A DNA stretch of 64,000 nt. Source: an uncultured Muribaculaceae bacterium. Its GTDB lineage: Bacteria; Bacteroidota; Bacteroidia; Bacteroidales; Muribaculaceae. Under the pieces are notes generated by a model. That model was given only the letters and a program-made list of their open reading frames with translations. It was not told where the DNA came from and ran no database searches. The stretch covers positions 62,001 through 126,000 of the forward strand of contig CAJUAF010000003.1 of the NCBI GenBank assembly GCA_910584365.1. Reading direction: 5' to 3'. Numbering within the stretch: position 1 is the first letter of the stretch; each line of letters opens with the position of its first letter. This document shows, one piece after another, positions 15,792 to 23,919 of the stretch. Position numbers and translations under genes: made by a program.

Positions 15792-16956
15792 TTCCTATAT
15801 GTTCTGTAATATCCACAAAACTGCCGAACCATTCGGACCACCTTTTCGGGAAGTCCGATGCACAGAATTCAGTATCTATGTCCGGGGTTAGTTTTCTGAA
15901 ATCGTATAGGCCGCTCACATCAAGTGAACCTGCCTCGCCATTGATGCAGTCGGTTATGCCTTCTACAATTTCATCCATTAAGTCGTAGACCATGACAAAG
16001 AGGCGGCTGGGGTCCATCATCCCCTCGTCGTGTTCGTCGAAATCTTCAATGTTGCAGAAACACGGGGTCCTGGAATAATTCATCCATGTATCTTCATCGC
16101 GCAATATAAGGCCGTCTCGGAGTGAATTTATCAACGGCCCATATTGTGTCCCCGCATATTTGGTACGAGCTTCTTCGAGGTCATTGCGCATCTTGTCAAG
16201 GTCTTTTGGGAAAGAAGAACATTCGCATATAAGCTGATGGATTTCGCCTTCTAAATAGGAATCAATAAAGGATTTTAGTTCATTGTATCTTTCTTCATCC
16301 TCGTTTTTCAGCTCAGCTAATTGTTCTCCTTCGTCCCAAAGTCCTAAAACATACGATGCATCACAATGATCTTCGGGCATCTGCGCGTAGTTGCAGATTG
16401 AAAGGACGCTATAAGCACTCTTTACGATAGGCCTCAATTCTTTTGGTAGTTTCTCTACGAATGACACCGGGAAAAAGAATAGAGTGTTGTAATCAAAGTC
16501 GCACAAGTCGTACTCAAGAATGACTATCATATTCATCTTCTCGTCGTAGTCCAGGCTAATTTCATGGTCTGTAGGTGCCACAGATTTGGCTATGCGAAGC
16601 AATTCACTCAAATCCGCCAAAGCGTTCTCGGACGGAGTAAAGTCAAATTCAGCGCATTGGATATTGCAATATGCCTCAACTGCGGCCGCAAGATACTTGA
16701 TATTGCTGGCGGCGTCTATCTTGAACTCGTTCTTATACGTCCAATAGGCAACCCCATTTTCAGTAACCTGCCCGAATGGTTTATCACAAACGGGCAGGTT
16801 AACTGATGGTATCGGGCTGAGGACTTCGTTTAGAAAGGGATTCTGCACTTTCTTTTCGGTAACAAAACTGGTTCGCGTTCCTCTACGGCTCGCAGATGAT
16901 CGCGGCGCCCTTGCTCCTTTAGAAGAATCCTTCCTATTTTTGAGAGAAGTCTCCAT
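15760..16956 (-). CDS. Large PRTRC-associated protein, candidate PRTRC F
   Basis: 398 residues. The N-terminal 40 residues are basic, rich in Ser/Arg and low in complexity; the rest is acidic and helical with no recognised catalytic motif. No membrane segment. Its place between C and B, and its size, agree with PRTRC protein F; sequence similarity could not be checked. The end overlaps B by 32 bp. Confidence 0.55.
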   Translation of the reverse strand: METSLKNRKDSSKGARAPRSSASRRGTRTSFVTEKKVQNPFLNEVLSPIPSVNLPVCDKPFGQVTENGVAYWTYKNEFKIDAASNIKYLAAAVEAYCNIQCAEFDFTPSENALADLSELLRIAKSVAPTDHEISLDYDEKMNMIVILEYDLCDFDYNTLFFFPVSFVEKLPKELRPIVKSAYSVLSICNYAQMPEDHCDASYVLGLWDEGEQLAELKNEDEERYNELKSFIDSYLEGEIHQLICECSSFPKDLDKMRNDLEEARTKYAGTQYGPLINSLRDGLILRDEDTWMNYSRTPCFCNIEDFDEHDEGMMDPSRLFVMVYDLMDEIVEGITDCINGEAGSLDVSGLYDFRKLTPDIDTEFCASDFPKRWSEWFGSFVDITEHIGNEQSTDTCAG

Positions 16957-16975
16957 TCTTCGGAATCTGATTTGT

Positions 16976-17185
16976 TCATCCTTTCGTTCCTACGGTGGTC
17001 TTGAACTCGTAGACCGCCTTGTCATTTTCGATCTTGGGACCGAAGACGTTGGATGTCGTCAGTTCGGGATATTGATTGGAATAGTAGGCCATGACTTCCT
17101 CCGGAGATAGCATAGGATTCGGGTCAGGAAGAATTTCATCTTTCTTCTTGAATACGCGTGGGAATTTCGATGTATTGAGTGCCAT
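16976..17185 (-). CDS. PRTRC system protein C, ubiquitin-like fold candidate
   Basis: 69 residues, the usual length. Hallmarks of the family: RVFKKKDEILPDPNP near the start, LSPEEVMAYYSNQYPEL in the middle, and a closing YEFKTTVGTKG. The fold is a small beta-grasp in the literature on bacterial E1 operons, and the chain stops at a C-terminal glycine, as expected for a substrate of E1-type adenylation. It follows E by 3 bp. Confidence 0.85.
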   Translation of the reverse strand: MALNTSKFPRVFKKKDEILPDPNPMLSPEEVMAYYSNQYPELTTSNVFGPKIENDKAVYEFKTTVGTKG

Positions 17186-17188
17186 GGT

Positions 17189-17815
17189 TTATTCCTCCTC
17201 TTCGTCGCTGGTTTCACAATCGCTTTCACACTCACTGGATGCCGGCTTATCTTTCTTGCCCTTGGGGGCGTTGAGTGATATATTCTTACCGTCGGACTTA
17301 TCTTCGGATGGACCGAACAGCGCGCCCTCGCCTGAGGCAGAGTTGATTTCGTTCATCAGAGTATCAAGGGCTGTCTTGTCAGAGGGAAGAGCGACCTTGC
17401 GTGCGGATTCCACACACTTGAGAGCGTCGCGGTATTTCTGTTCCTTCAGGTTGGTGCGGGCAAGATTGATGTAACCATCGTAGTCTTTCTTACGATTGGC
17501 TTCGGCAATTTTCTTTTCCTCCTCCATCTTGGATTTGGCTTTGGCTTCCTCAGCGGCCTGCTCATAGGATGCCATATCTACGAGTAATCCGGCGGTCTTA
17601 CGGACCGGTTCGGCGATGGCATCGACAAATCCTTCGTCGAGTTCTTCAGGGCTTCCGGATACGTTGAGGGGGACGATTTTGTTCTTGGCGCCATCCTTTA
17701 CGAGATTGTTCCCAGGAAGTACGCCGACGGTCATGATGCCGTCTTTCTGTGCGATGGTTATGGTTGCTGTACAACCGTTGCCAAGCACTTCTGAAAGTGT
17801 TTTGAAAAGATTCAT
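17189..17815 (-). CDS. PRTRC system protein E
   Basis: 208 residues. The N-terminal ~75 residues match PRTRC E: MNLFKTLSEVL, then ATITIAQKDGIMTVGVLPGN and PLNVSGSPEELDEGFV. A coiled, lysine- and alanine-rich middle (about 80-130) and a tail of acidic residues ending in DEEEE follow. Role unknown; it is always encoded with C. First PRTRC gene in the unit, 21 bp after the preceding gene. Confidence 0.8.
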   Translation of the reverse strand: MNLFKTLSEVLGNGCTATITIAQKDGIMTVGVLPGNNLVKDGAKNKIVPLNVSGSPEELDEGFVDAIAEPVRKTAGLLVDMASYEQAAEEAKAKSKMEEEKKIAEANRKKDYDGYINLARTNLKEQKYRDALKCVESARKVALPSDKTALDTLMNEINSASGEGALFGPSEDKSDGKNISLNAPKGKKDKPASSECESDCETSDEEEE

Positions 17816-17836
17816 ATTATTGATATTTAAGTGATG

Positions 17837-18115
17837 TTATTTGAGTTTCTTTAGCAGAGCATCCGCCATGTTTACGGCAATTTCGGCAGCCGAGTCATAT
17901 ATCTGTTCCCTTACTGACGGCGCGTCATTGCCACTGCGGGCGACTTGAACTACCTGCGCTGACACGGCTGTGGTGAGCTGGGCGAGACATTCCTTGGCTA
18001 TCTCATAACGGCGCTGAGATTTCACGGCATCGACACTCGTCGTTTTCTCTGTCTGGGTACGGAAGAATCTATTGGCCGACGTATAGACTTCCATTTCAAT
18101 CTGCGACATTGCCAT
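17837..18115 (-). CDS. Small helical phage protein ahead of the PRTRC genes
   Basis: 92 residues; all helical, without cysteine pairs or membrane segments. A second ATG two codons in is equally possible. No domain recognised. It may belong with the PRTRC cassette, as it lies between the DUF2693-like gene (3 bp upstream) and PRTRC E. Confidence 0.55.
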   Translation of the reverse strand: MAMSQIEMEVYTSANRFFRTQTEKTTSVDAVKSQRRYEIAKECLAQLTTAVSAQVVQVARSGNDAPSVREQIYDSAAEIAVNMADALLKKLK

Positions 18116-18118
18116 AGG

Positions 18119-18418
18119 TCAGACGAGGTTGGCGACAACGAATGAACGGAACCCCTTCTTTTCGATGTCGAAGTAAAACATTGCGGTGCCGTTGAATGCT
18201 GAGAATGTGTCAGTCACCATGTTCTTGAGTGTTCCTACGGCCTCGCGGACTTCTCCATTCACTTTGCGGTAGCGGAATCGAACTTCGCCGGCGGCAAGTT
18301 CAACTTGAAGTTTCGCGGCTTTCCACGCCATCTTCAGGGCTTCTCCGATTGTGAGCCCATTTTGACTGCGGCGGATTGCGTTCGCCACTTTGAAGATACT
18401 TGATTTGTCTACTTTCAT
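18119..18418 (-). CDS. Protein with DUF2693/WYL_2-like small barrel
   Basis: 99 residues from the ATG at 18416-18418, which directly follows the leader motif; an upstream ATG lies inside that motif and is rejected. Residues ~45-70 (VRFRYRKVNGEVREAVGTL) match the DUF2693 (WYL_2) strand pattern of phage and plasmid proteins. Residues 1-35 form a helical domain. Ligand or DNA binding is possible. Confidence 0.6.
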   Translation of the reverse strand: MKVDKSSIFKVANAIRRSQNGLTIGEALKMAWKAAKLQVELAAGEVRFRYRKVNGEVREAVGTLKNMVTDTFSAFNGTAMFYFDIEKKGFRSFVVANLV

Positions 18419-18451
18419 AATTGCGGATTTTGTTAGATTTCTTATTTGCAT
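18419..18451 (-). repeat. Conserved phage leader motif, copy 3
   Basis: Minus strand: ATGCAAATAAGAAATC, then TAACAAAATCCG. It lies between the small acidic gene and the DUF2693-like gene, ending five bases before the ATG. Because it is intergenic without a -7 box, the motif is not simply part of a promoter. Confidence 0.6.
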
Positions 18452-18657
18452 TACTTGTATAGATACTCGCAGAGGTGGATAAACTCATCAATTGCGGTTT
18501 CCTCGCTCTCGCAGGATTCCATGACCGCCTCTTTCGAGAGCGGGTCGCATGTGGCTACCTCCATTCGGATGAATTCCTCGAATGACATTTCATTGTACCA
18601 CTCTTCGGATTCGTATTTCTCTTGCAGGTACTCTGCGTATTCTCTTTTCTTATCCAT
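18451..18657 (-). CDS. Small acidic phage protein, first gene of the PRTRC unit
   Basis: 68 residues from the ATG at 18655-18657; an upstream in-frame ATG lies within the promoter. Very acidic and helical (MSFEEFIRMEVATCDPLSKEA). No domain recognised. Such small acidic proteins early in phage operons can mimic DNA or inhibit host factors, but nothing here shows that. Confidence 0.5.
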   Translation of the reverse strand: MDKKREYAEYLQEKYESEEWYNEMSFEEFIRMEVATCDPLSKEAVMESCESEETAIDEFIHLCEYLYK

Positions 18658-18664
18658 GTCTTTT

Positions 18665-18726
18665 GAGTTTTGATTAAACATCTTATTTGCATATACAAAA
18701 GTAATCAAAAATAATCATATACGCAA
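18665..18726 (-). promoter_or_regulatory. Leftward promoter with operator-like repeat and leader motif copy 4 (PRTRC unit)
   Basis: The -7 box TACTTTTG is at 18703-18696. The operator-like 16-mer TTGCGTATATGATTAT is at 18726-18711, seven bases before the -7 box, the same geometry as at 12,790 and 27,113. The leader motif GCAAATAAGATG followed by TTTAATCAAAACTC occupies 18692-18665, just ahead of the small acidic gene. Confidence 0.7.
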
Positions 18727-18764
18727 ATATTCAAGCGATTATTTTAATCAAATCTGCAATTTTT

Positions 18765-19370
18765 TCAAGTATGACTATCATTGTGCTTATTTTCTTCGTC
18801 AATCTCTTTGGCTCTTCCTCCCAAATAAGGAGTGTCACGCACTTTCTCTTTTTCTTCTTCAGAGAGTCTTCTATACCAAACATCGAATGGGATACTGTTT
18901 TTTCTACTTTCCTCATACTCTCTATCGCGCTCCTCTTTTTCTTTAATCTGAGCTTCTTTCCATATCTCGGATCTTCGGTCAGCGCAAAAAGCATCAAGGG
19001 ATTTGAGTATTCTCATAGGATCGACGGAACCGTAGAAGTCTTCATAGCGCCCCGACCGGAGCCGGGCGCAGAAGAGGATAAACTCAAAAAGATTGAGGTA
19101 CCCGTACTCCAGACGAATTTGGATGGCAAGTTCGTCCAACTGCATATCGCTGAGCTTGGATTTCACGCCTGCAAATTCGTTGACTTGGAGCAACTGGTCT
19201 TGTATCCATCTTACTGCAACATTCTCATCATAGGCTTGAGCCAAATGCACGATTGCCGGAATGTTTTTTGCGTTGTGAGCTTCAAGTATTGTCGGGAAAG
19301 CAGCCATGACTCCAGCCTGCAATGTCGGATTATATGCTTTAGCCACCTGGGAAGGTCGGTAGTTCTTCAT
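18765..19370 (-). CDS. Phage protein downstream of the replication initiator (DUF6633-like)
   Basis: 201 residues from the ATG at 19368-19370. A longer reading to 19526 would overlap the replication gene by ~190 bases, so the later start is preferred (overlap 32 bp; an ATG three codons earlier is also possible). Helical throughout, with a charged, coiled C-terminal stretch. Similar proteins follow replication genes in Bacteroidales mobile elements. A helicase-loader role would fit the position but is not shown by any motif; there is no Walker box. Confidence 0.5.
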   Translation of the reverse strand: MKNYRPSQVAKAYNPTLQAGVMAAFPTILEAHNAKNIPAIVHLAQAYDENVAVRWIQDQLLQVNEFAGVKSKLSDMQLDELAIQIRLEYGYLNLFEFILFCARLRSGRYEDFYGSVDPMRILKSLDAFCADRRSEIWKEAQIKEKEERDREYEESRKNSIPFDVWYRRLSEEEKEKVRDTPYLGGRAKEIDEENKHNDSHT

Positions 19371-20460
19371 AAGTGACATCGCTAACGGACTCACGCTTTT
19401 CAAGGTATCTTCGGTCTGCCTCTTCGATGTCCGCGAGGATAGAAGCTCGCTGACGATAACTGTCAGAGAGGTCGGCTCCGACTGCTGGCCGTCCTTGCGC
19501 TGCCGTGGTATTAAGGATTCTGCCATTGGTTACTGTTTTTGATGCGTTTCGTATTTCAGAAATTATGTTGTTGTACTGGCTATTTATGGTCGATACTGAG
19601 AAGTTATCCATAACCCAGCTTTTATTGATTCGTTCGAGAAACTGACCGAGGGCCGCGAGGACTGAATCATCATCGATTGGGAGGGGATTTTCACGATGTT
19701 GCCGGCTGAAAGAAATTTTTTGTAGCAGCTGCTTCATGTGCATTCCATCTTTTGCGCTCCAATAGTAGGGGCTGTCGTACAGTTTTTGGTAAAATTCCTC
19801 AAAGACTGTCCGACCTCGAGCTACAAGGGTTGGAGATTTTTTTGTTTTCTCCTTTTTAGGTTTTGGCTCCTTTTTAGCCTTGGCTTTTTTATCCCCAACC
19901 GACTCTTGCGCGCGTGAAAGAAGGCAAGAAGATTTATCTTCTTGCACGTCTCCGTCAGGAGACGTAATTTGTGTATTATATATTTCTTTTGGTTCTTTTC
20001 TTTTGAAATCTGCCAACTGCGTCAACTTTGCGTCAAGATTGCGTTTATCATCTTCTGAAAAGCCTGATATTGCGTCTATTAACTGCGTCAAGATTGCGTC
20101 AACTTTGCGTCTGTGCGTCAACTTTGCGTCAAGATTGCGTCCAAGAATGTCGTAATCCTCTATATTACATATAAATATCCGCGTCAGTTTTGCGTCAGTT
20201 TTGCGTCTAATCTCACCTTTTGACTCCAATTTTCGGAGGAATGCCTGAGCCTTTTCAGTAGTTGTTCCCCACAATTTCGCAAGTTCTCCCTGGGTAGTTA
20301 CAAGTTCGCCGAAGCCGAATTTACAGACCACTCCCCGGACCATGCGCTCGGTCTCTCCGTCGCCTACCTCACGCAAAAGCAGGAGCCACCACTGGAATTT
20401 AGCAGGGTCATCCTTCCATAGCCAATGCTGGTCTATATTATCCGGGAGTTGATACTTCAT
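19339..20460 (-). CDS. Replication initiator-like protein with in-gene origin
   Basis: 373 residues. The N-terminal ~85 residues (WLWKDDPAKFQWWLLLL, then GELAKLWGTTTEKAQAFLRKLES) form a winged-helix domain of phage replisome-organiser type. Residues ~85-150 repeat D-A-K-L-T units, a by-product of DNA iterons running through the gene. A lysine-rich linker follows (about 185-210). The C-terminal part, from about 215, is helical and resembles the region that binds helicase loaders. An origin embedded in the initiator gene is known from lambda O. Neighbours are a VRR-NUC nuclease upstream and a candidate loader downstream. Confidence 0.7.
   Translation of the reverse strand: MKYQLPDNIDQHWLWKDDPAKFQWWLLLLREVGDGETERMVRGVVCKFGFGELVTTQGELAKLWGTTTEKAQAFLRKLESKGEIRRKTDAKLTRIFICNIEDYDILGRNLDAKLTHRRKVDAILTQLIDAISGFSEDDKRNLDAKLTQLADFKRKEPKEIYNTQITSPDGDVQEDKSSCLLSRAQESVGDKKAKAKKEPKPKKEKTKKSPTLVARGRTVFEEFYQKLYDSPYYWSAKDGMHMKQLLQKISFSRQHRENPLPIDDDSVLAALGQFLERINKSWVMDNFSVSTINSQYNNIISEIRNASKTVTNGRILNTTAAQGRPAVGADLSDSYRQRASILADIEEADRRYLEKRESVSDVTYEELPTFPGG
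20018..20212 (-). repeat. Iteron array, probable phage replication origin
   Basis: Twelve GCGTC cores (plus one GCGTT) on the plus strand lie at 20019, 20030, (20041), 20072, 20085, 20096, 20107, 20115, 20126, 20137, 20181, 20192 and 20203. They form four triplets with exact 11-bp spacing, and the first triplets of each pair begin 66 bp apart. The full unit is TGCGTCAACTT or a close variant. Because 11 is not a multiple of 3, the repeat is kept at DNA level, not protein level. Confidence 0.75.
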
Positions 20461-20462
20461 AG

Positions 20463-20918
20463 TTACTGCGCTAAATAGCGGTTTATAATCTTTATAAACT
20501 CATCAAGTGATTTGCATACAACGTACTTATTGCCATGACGCTCAATGTTTTTCTGCCATGTCCTTTGCTCCGGAGATTGATAGCGGTCCGGGCGTTTCAT
20601 TTCTATGTAAAGTGCGCCATAGCCATGACGAGGCATAGCCAGACATAAGTCGGCTACACCTCGAACAATACCCTCACGCTTTATCCTGCGTCCTTGACCG
20701 CCCAATCGTATTCCTTCGTTGGCGATATGGAACAGCACACCATCTTCCCATAGGGCGCGATGCTGCAGTTGGAACCACTTGATGCAGGATTGCTGTATCT
20801 CACTCTCAGTCGGACCTTCTGATGGGTCCCGAGGTGGTTTCTTCACAGTTTTAGGGTCGCGCCCCTCCTTGATAGCTTGAAGCACGAGCATATTGTATGA
20901 ATCTTTTCTTGGTGCCAT
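20463..20918 (-). CDS. VRR-NUC domain nuclease
   Basis: 151 residues. After a basic N-terminus, ESEIQQSCIKWFQLQ (about 38-52) begins the VRR-NUC domain. The catalytic elements are visible as G-V-A-D-L-C-L (Asp near 89) and YIEMKRPD (E-M-K near 104-106), followed by Q-R-T-W-Q. Standalone VRR-NUC proteins in phages probably resolve or trim branched DNA. It ends two bases before the replication initiator starts. Confidence 0.85.
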   Translation of the reverse strand: MAPRKDSYNMLVLQAIKEGRDPKTVKKPPRDPSEGPTESEIQQSCIKWFQLQHRALWEDGVLFHIANEGIRLGGQGRRIKREGIVRGVADLCLAMPRHGYGALYIEMKRPDRYQSPEQRTWQKNIERHGNKYVVCKSLDEFIKIINRYLAQ

Positions 20919-20933
20919 TGGCTTAGTTCGGTA

Positions 20934-21344
20934 TTATATTGTTGGTTCGCCGAAACTGACGTAAGTCAGCCCCAGTTCTGTTATGATTCTTTCTAAAGAA
21001 TTTATGCGTATCCCACGGCGTCCTGTCAGGAACGAGGATAGAGTAGAGCCTCGGACATCGCAACGTTTCGCTATTTCACTGAGAGGTTGCCCTCTCTTTT
21101 CTATCTCGGCTTTAATGATACGGCGCACTGACAATGCGGGCACCGTACCGATGTTGTCACCCTCGTGACCGAGCGTGAGTCCGAGGACTTTCAGTAATTT
21201 CACATAAGCCAGATAGGAGTATGTGCGGCTCCCGTTTAGGAAGTTGCTCAAACTCTGATCGGTAACTCCCATCGCATGACTGACCGCTCTTTGCGTCAGT
21301 CCTAAATCTCGGATTCTCTGCTGTATCGGTTCTCTACAATTCAT
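20934..21344 (-). CDS. Tandem helix-turn-helix (XRE-type) protein
   Basis: 136 residues containing two XRE-type HTH domains in a row: residues ~5-55 (LGLTQRAVSHAMGVTDQSLSN) and ~75-125 (QPLSEIAKRCDVRGSTLSSF). Each keeps the Q/S..A...GV...LS pattern. It may be a Cro-like or replication-timing regulator. It overlaps the methyltransferase gene by 11 bp. Confidence 0.75.
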   Translation of the reverse strand: MNCREPIQQRIRDLGLTQRAVSHAMGVTDQSLSNFLNGSRTYSYLAYVKLLKVLGLTLGHEGDNIGTVPALSVRRIIKAEIEKRGQPLSEIAKRCDVRGSTLSSFLTGRRGIRINSLERIITELGLTYVSFGEPTI

Positions 21345-22302
21345 TGGATTTTAGTGGAGTGAAGTGTTTCTTGATAACCGACGCATTGCCTTTGTAGAAC
21401 ACAAGGACGCGCTCATGAACTCTTACGACTTTCCTTGATCTCATGTACCGTTTTGCTCTTAGATTCGCTGTAGCATCGGGGCGGAACAATATAATATCAT
21501 CGAGAAACGCACAGCCGTAATTTTGGAATATACGGATGACATCGCCGGGGAAATTATAATATTCACCTTTGCGGTTGCGAATGTCGCCCACAATGACAAT
21601 AGCGAACCTATTCCACTTGAGACATTTTACTGCCTTACCGAAGGCATCGCGGAGTATTTCTATGAAGTCGTGGTAAGTCGGCTGATTGGAAGCGTCGCCG
21701 GCAAGGTCGCTGTAAACTTCGAGATTGTAGTAAGGCGGGCAGCTAATGAATAAATCCTGCGTGGCAACGCCGATGTACTTCAGGAGGTTTCTGGCATCGT
21801 CGCAGAAGTATCGTAAGTAATGGTTGGCTACCGAAAAGGCGTTGTTCTTTTCATTGTTTACCTCAACCTGGCTCGGCCTGATGTCGATGCCGGTGAAACT
21901 ATGTCCCTTTGCCATTGCGACGGCGCCTTTAGTTACACCACCAGCGAAGCAATCAAATATCTTCGCCTTCTCACATGGAATGAACCATTCGTATATTATC
22001 TCGGCAAGGACGGGATCGAAAGTGCTGACTCCATCGCTCATCTTTGAGTATTCTTTGGTATCTCTTGCATCTTCAGGACCGTACTGCTCGATATATTCAT
22101 CGAATGAAATGCCGAGCCTTTCGCGTTCTTCTTTCGTGCGAGCATATAGTCCGGGGAACCTCATAGCCAGGGAGCCGTAGAGTGCCTTTTCTCGGCTTTT
22201 CCCTTCCGGTCCTATAATATCAAGCCACTCGCGCTTTCTGTGCCGCCAGAGGGCGCTCCGTGCGTCTAATACGGATAGATATTGTACTTCAAAGTCTTCC
22301 AT
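21334..22302 (-). CDS. DNA methyltransferase (N4/N6 amino class)
   Basis: 322 residues. The SAM-binding motif I FDCFAGG is at 116-122, and the catalytic motif SCPPYYN at 187-193 (the usual D/N before PPY is S-C here). Residues 1-110 are an N-terminal extension typical of phage versions. No restriction enzyme is beside it, so it is an orphan methylase, likely protecting phage DNA. It sits one base after the helicase gene ends at 22303. Confidence 0.8.
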   Translation of the reverse strand: MEDFEVQYLSVLDARSALWRHRKREWLDIIGPEGKSREKALYGSLAMRFPGLYARTKEERERLGISFDEYIEQYGPEDARDTKEYSKMSDGVSTFDPVLAEIIYEWFIPCEKAKIFDCFAGGVTKGAVAMAKGHSFTGIDIRPSQVEVNNEKNNAFSVANHYLRYFCDDARNLLKYIGVATQDLFISCPPYYNLEVYSDLAGDASNQPTYHDFIEILRDAFGKAVKCLKWNRFAIVIVGDIRNRKGEYYNFPGDVIRIFQNYGCAFLDDIILFRPDATANLRAKRYMRSRKVVRVHERVLVFYKGNASVIKKHFTPLKSNEL

Positions 22303-23523
22303 TCAGAAATACGTGTTAGTTAATTGTTTGTACTGATTGTCGGCAATGCCTTGGATAAAGTATTCTCCCGGTTTGCGCTCAAACAGTCGTAGATCCTCGA
22401 CCTTGCCGAATCGTTTGATATTTCCGCAGAGGTCTACAATCCATCCTGCTTCCTTGCTGGGGTGAGGTCTTATCGCTCGGCCGAGTATCTGATAGTACAT
22501 GGCGAGCGACATCGTAGGGCGAGCCATCACGACAGTATCGAGTTCGGGATAGTCGAAGCCGGTTGTCAGCACTCCGACATTAGTCAGAACCTTAATCTTT
22601 CCGGACTTAAAATCCTTGATGATTCTCTCTCGTTCTTTCTTCGGGGTCTCACCGCTGAGCATTTCGCAATCATCGATTGACCGGCAAAGGTTCTCACTTT
22701 CTTCGAGGAACTTAGTAAAGACAAGTATGCCTTTGCGCGGGATGCCACTCTTCGGGTGCTGGAGCCTCATTACGATGTTCACGAGGTGATCTTGCAGGTT
22801 GACACGCTGGAACTCGTCGAACAGACTCTTCTCATCGAAATCCATGCCAGTTGTGTTTCTTTTCAACCCTTCTTGCGGCAGGATTGTCATGTCGTAGTAG
22901 TTCAGCTTTGATAGATACCCCCGCTGAAGCAGCGTCTGTATCTCAACTTGATATATTACGTCGTGAAATACCCTCGGTCGTGTTCGGGTCAGAAACTTCA
23001 ATATGCATTTGTTCTGCGGCTCGCATGTGGGGTCATATCGGCCGTTTTCATCAAGGCATATCTGGGCACTTGTCAGTCGATACGGAGTGGCAGTAAGGCC
23101 GAGTATCTTTCTCTTGGCGCAGTCAAAGAAGTCTTTATACATACCGCCTTGCGGATTTACACCGTGGCACTCGTCTACTATGATGTATCTGAAATGATTG
23201 AAGTCCTCCATGTGCGACTTCACACTGCCGATTGTAGCGAATGTGATTCGGCTTATCTCCTTAGAGTTGAACGATGCAGAATATATTGAGCAATCCTCGA
23301 CACCGTAGCTGCGGAGCTTGTCGAAGTTCTGCTCAAGTATCTCTTTCGACGGCTGGAATACAAGAACATTGCCGTCGAGCCTATGTGCAATGTCAGCTAT
23401 GACAAGGCTTTTGCCGGCCCCGGTGGGAAGCACAAGAATCCCGTTCCTCTCCCTTTTGGATTTGAAGAAGTTAATGGCTGCGTCAGAAGCCTGCTGCTGG
23501 TAATCTCGTAGCGTATAAATCAT
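22303..23523 (-). CDS. SF2 DNA/RNA helicase
   Basis: 406 residues. Motif I PTGAGKS at 33-39, motif II DECH at 117-120, motif III TAT at 144-146, and motif VI QILGRAIRPH near the C-terminus place it in the DEAD-like SF2 group that includes phage T4 UvsW-like and RecQ/RadD-like enzymes. Likely unwinds or remodels branched DNA during phage replication and recombination. It overlaps the NinB-like gene by 4 bp. Confidence 0.9.
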   Translation of the reverse strand: MIYTLRDYQQQASDAAINFFKSKRERNGILVLPTGAGKSLVIADIAHRLDGNVLVFQPSKEILEQNFDKLRSYGVEDCSIYSASFNSKEISRITFATIGSVKSHMEDFNHFRYIIVDECHGVNPQGGMYKDFFDCAKRKILGLTATPYRLTSAQICLDENGRYDPTCEPQNKCILKFLTRTRPRVFHDVIYQVEIQTLLQRGYLSKLNYYDMTILPQEGLKRNTTGMDFDEKSLFDEFQRVNLQDHLVNIVMRLQHPKSGIPRKGILVFTKFLEESENLCRSIDDCEMLSGETPKKERERIIKDFKSGKIKVLTNVGVLTTGFDYPELDTVVMARPTMSLAMYYQILGRAIRPHPSKEAGWIVDLCGNIKRFGKVEDLRLFERKPGEYFIQGIADNQYKQLTNTYF

Positions 23524-23918
23524 TTATCCTTAAAATCTTTTAAGAATGTGATGAAATCTTCTCCGTCTTCGGGTATTGGCAATGTGAATCCAAGGTTCTG
23601 CGCTACATCGGCCTCTATCTCGTGCATGAAATAGGTCAACTGCGCCGGCGACATTTCCGACACACTCGGCATATCATCGAGAAGAAACTTACTGCAAAAA
23701 TATTTATAGAGCCTAACCTTACTGTTGCCCGTTTCCCGTGCCAAAAGCGACATCCACATAAACAAAAGTTTCCGTTGGGGCACGGAATGACGTACACTTT
23801 GAGGTTCAATGATGATGCGGTACTTGCCGTCGGGCAAACCCTCTATCATTTCCACCAAAGAACGGTTAATCCGTGTCCCTTCGGAAGCATTTTTTATAAG
23901 TATGGCGGTCGCTACCAT
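23520..23918 (-). CDS. NinB-like recombination protein
   Basis: 132 residues. The central part (GKYRIIIEPQSVRHSVPQRKLLFMWMSLLARETG in pieces, about 31-64) has the pattern of lambda NinB (Orf): strand, R-S-x-x-Q-R, then a tryptophan helix. NinB-type proteins help load recombinase onto single-stranded DNA. It lies between the helicase and the exonuclease, a matching context. Assignment is moderately sure. Confidence 0.55.
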   Translation of the reverse strand: MVATAILIKNASEGTRINRSLVEMIEGLPDGKYRIIIEPQSVRHSVPQRKLLFMWMSLLARETGNSKVRLYKYFCSKFLLDDMPSVSEMSPAQLTYFMHEIEADVAQNLGFTLPIPEDGEDFITFLKDFKDK

Positions 23919-23919
23919 T

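Noticed and set aside
18658..18708. Earlier start for the small acidic gene
   Set aside because: The added residues are translated promoter, operator and leader motif.
19371..19526. Longer start for the gene after the replication initiator
   Set aside because: It would overlap the initiator gene by ~190 bases; the part added has no protein-like conservation pattern.
20018..20212. CRISPR array
   Set aside because: Units are 11 bp with no spacers and lie inside a coding gene; they are iterons.
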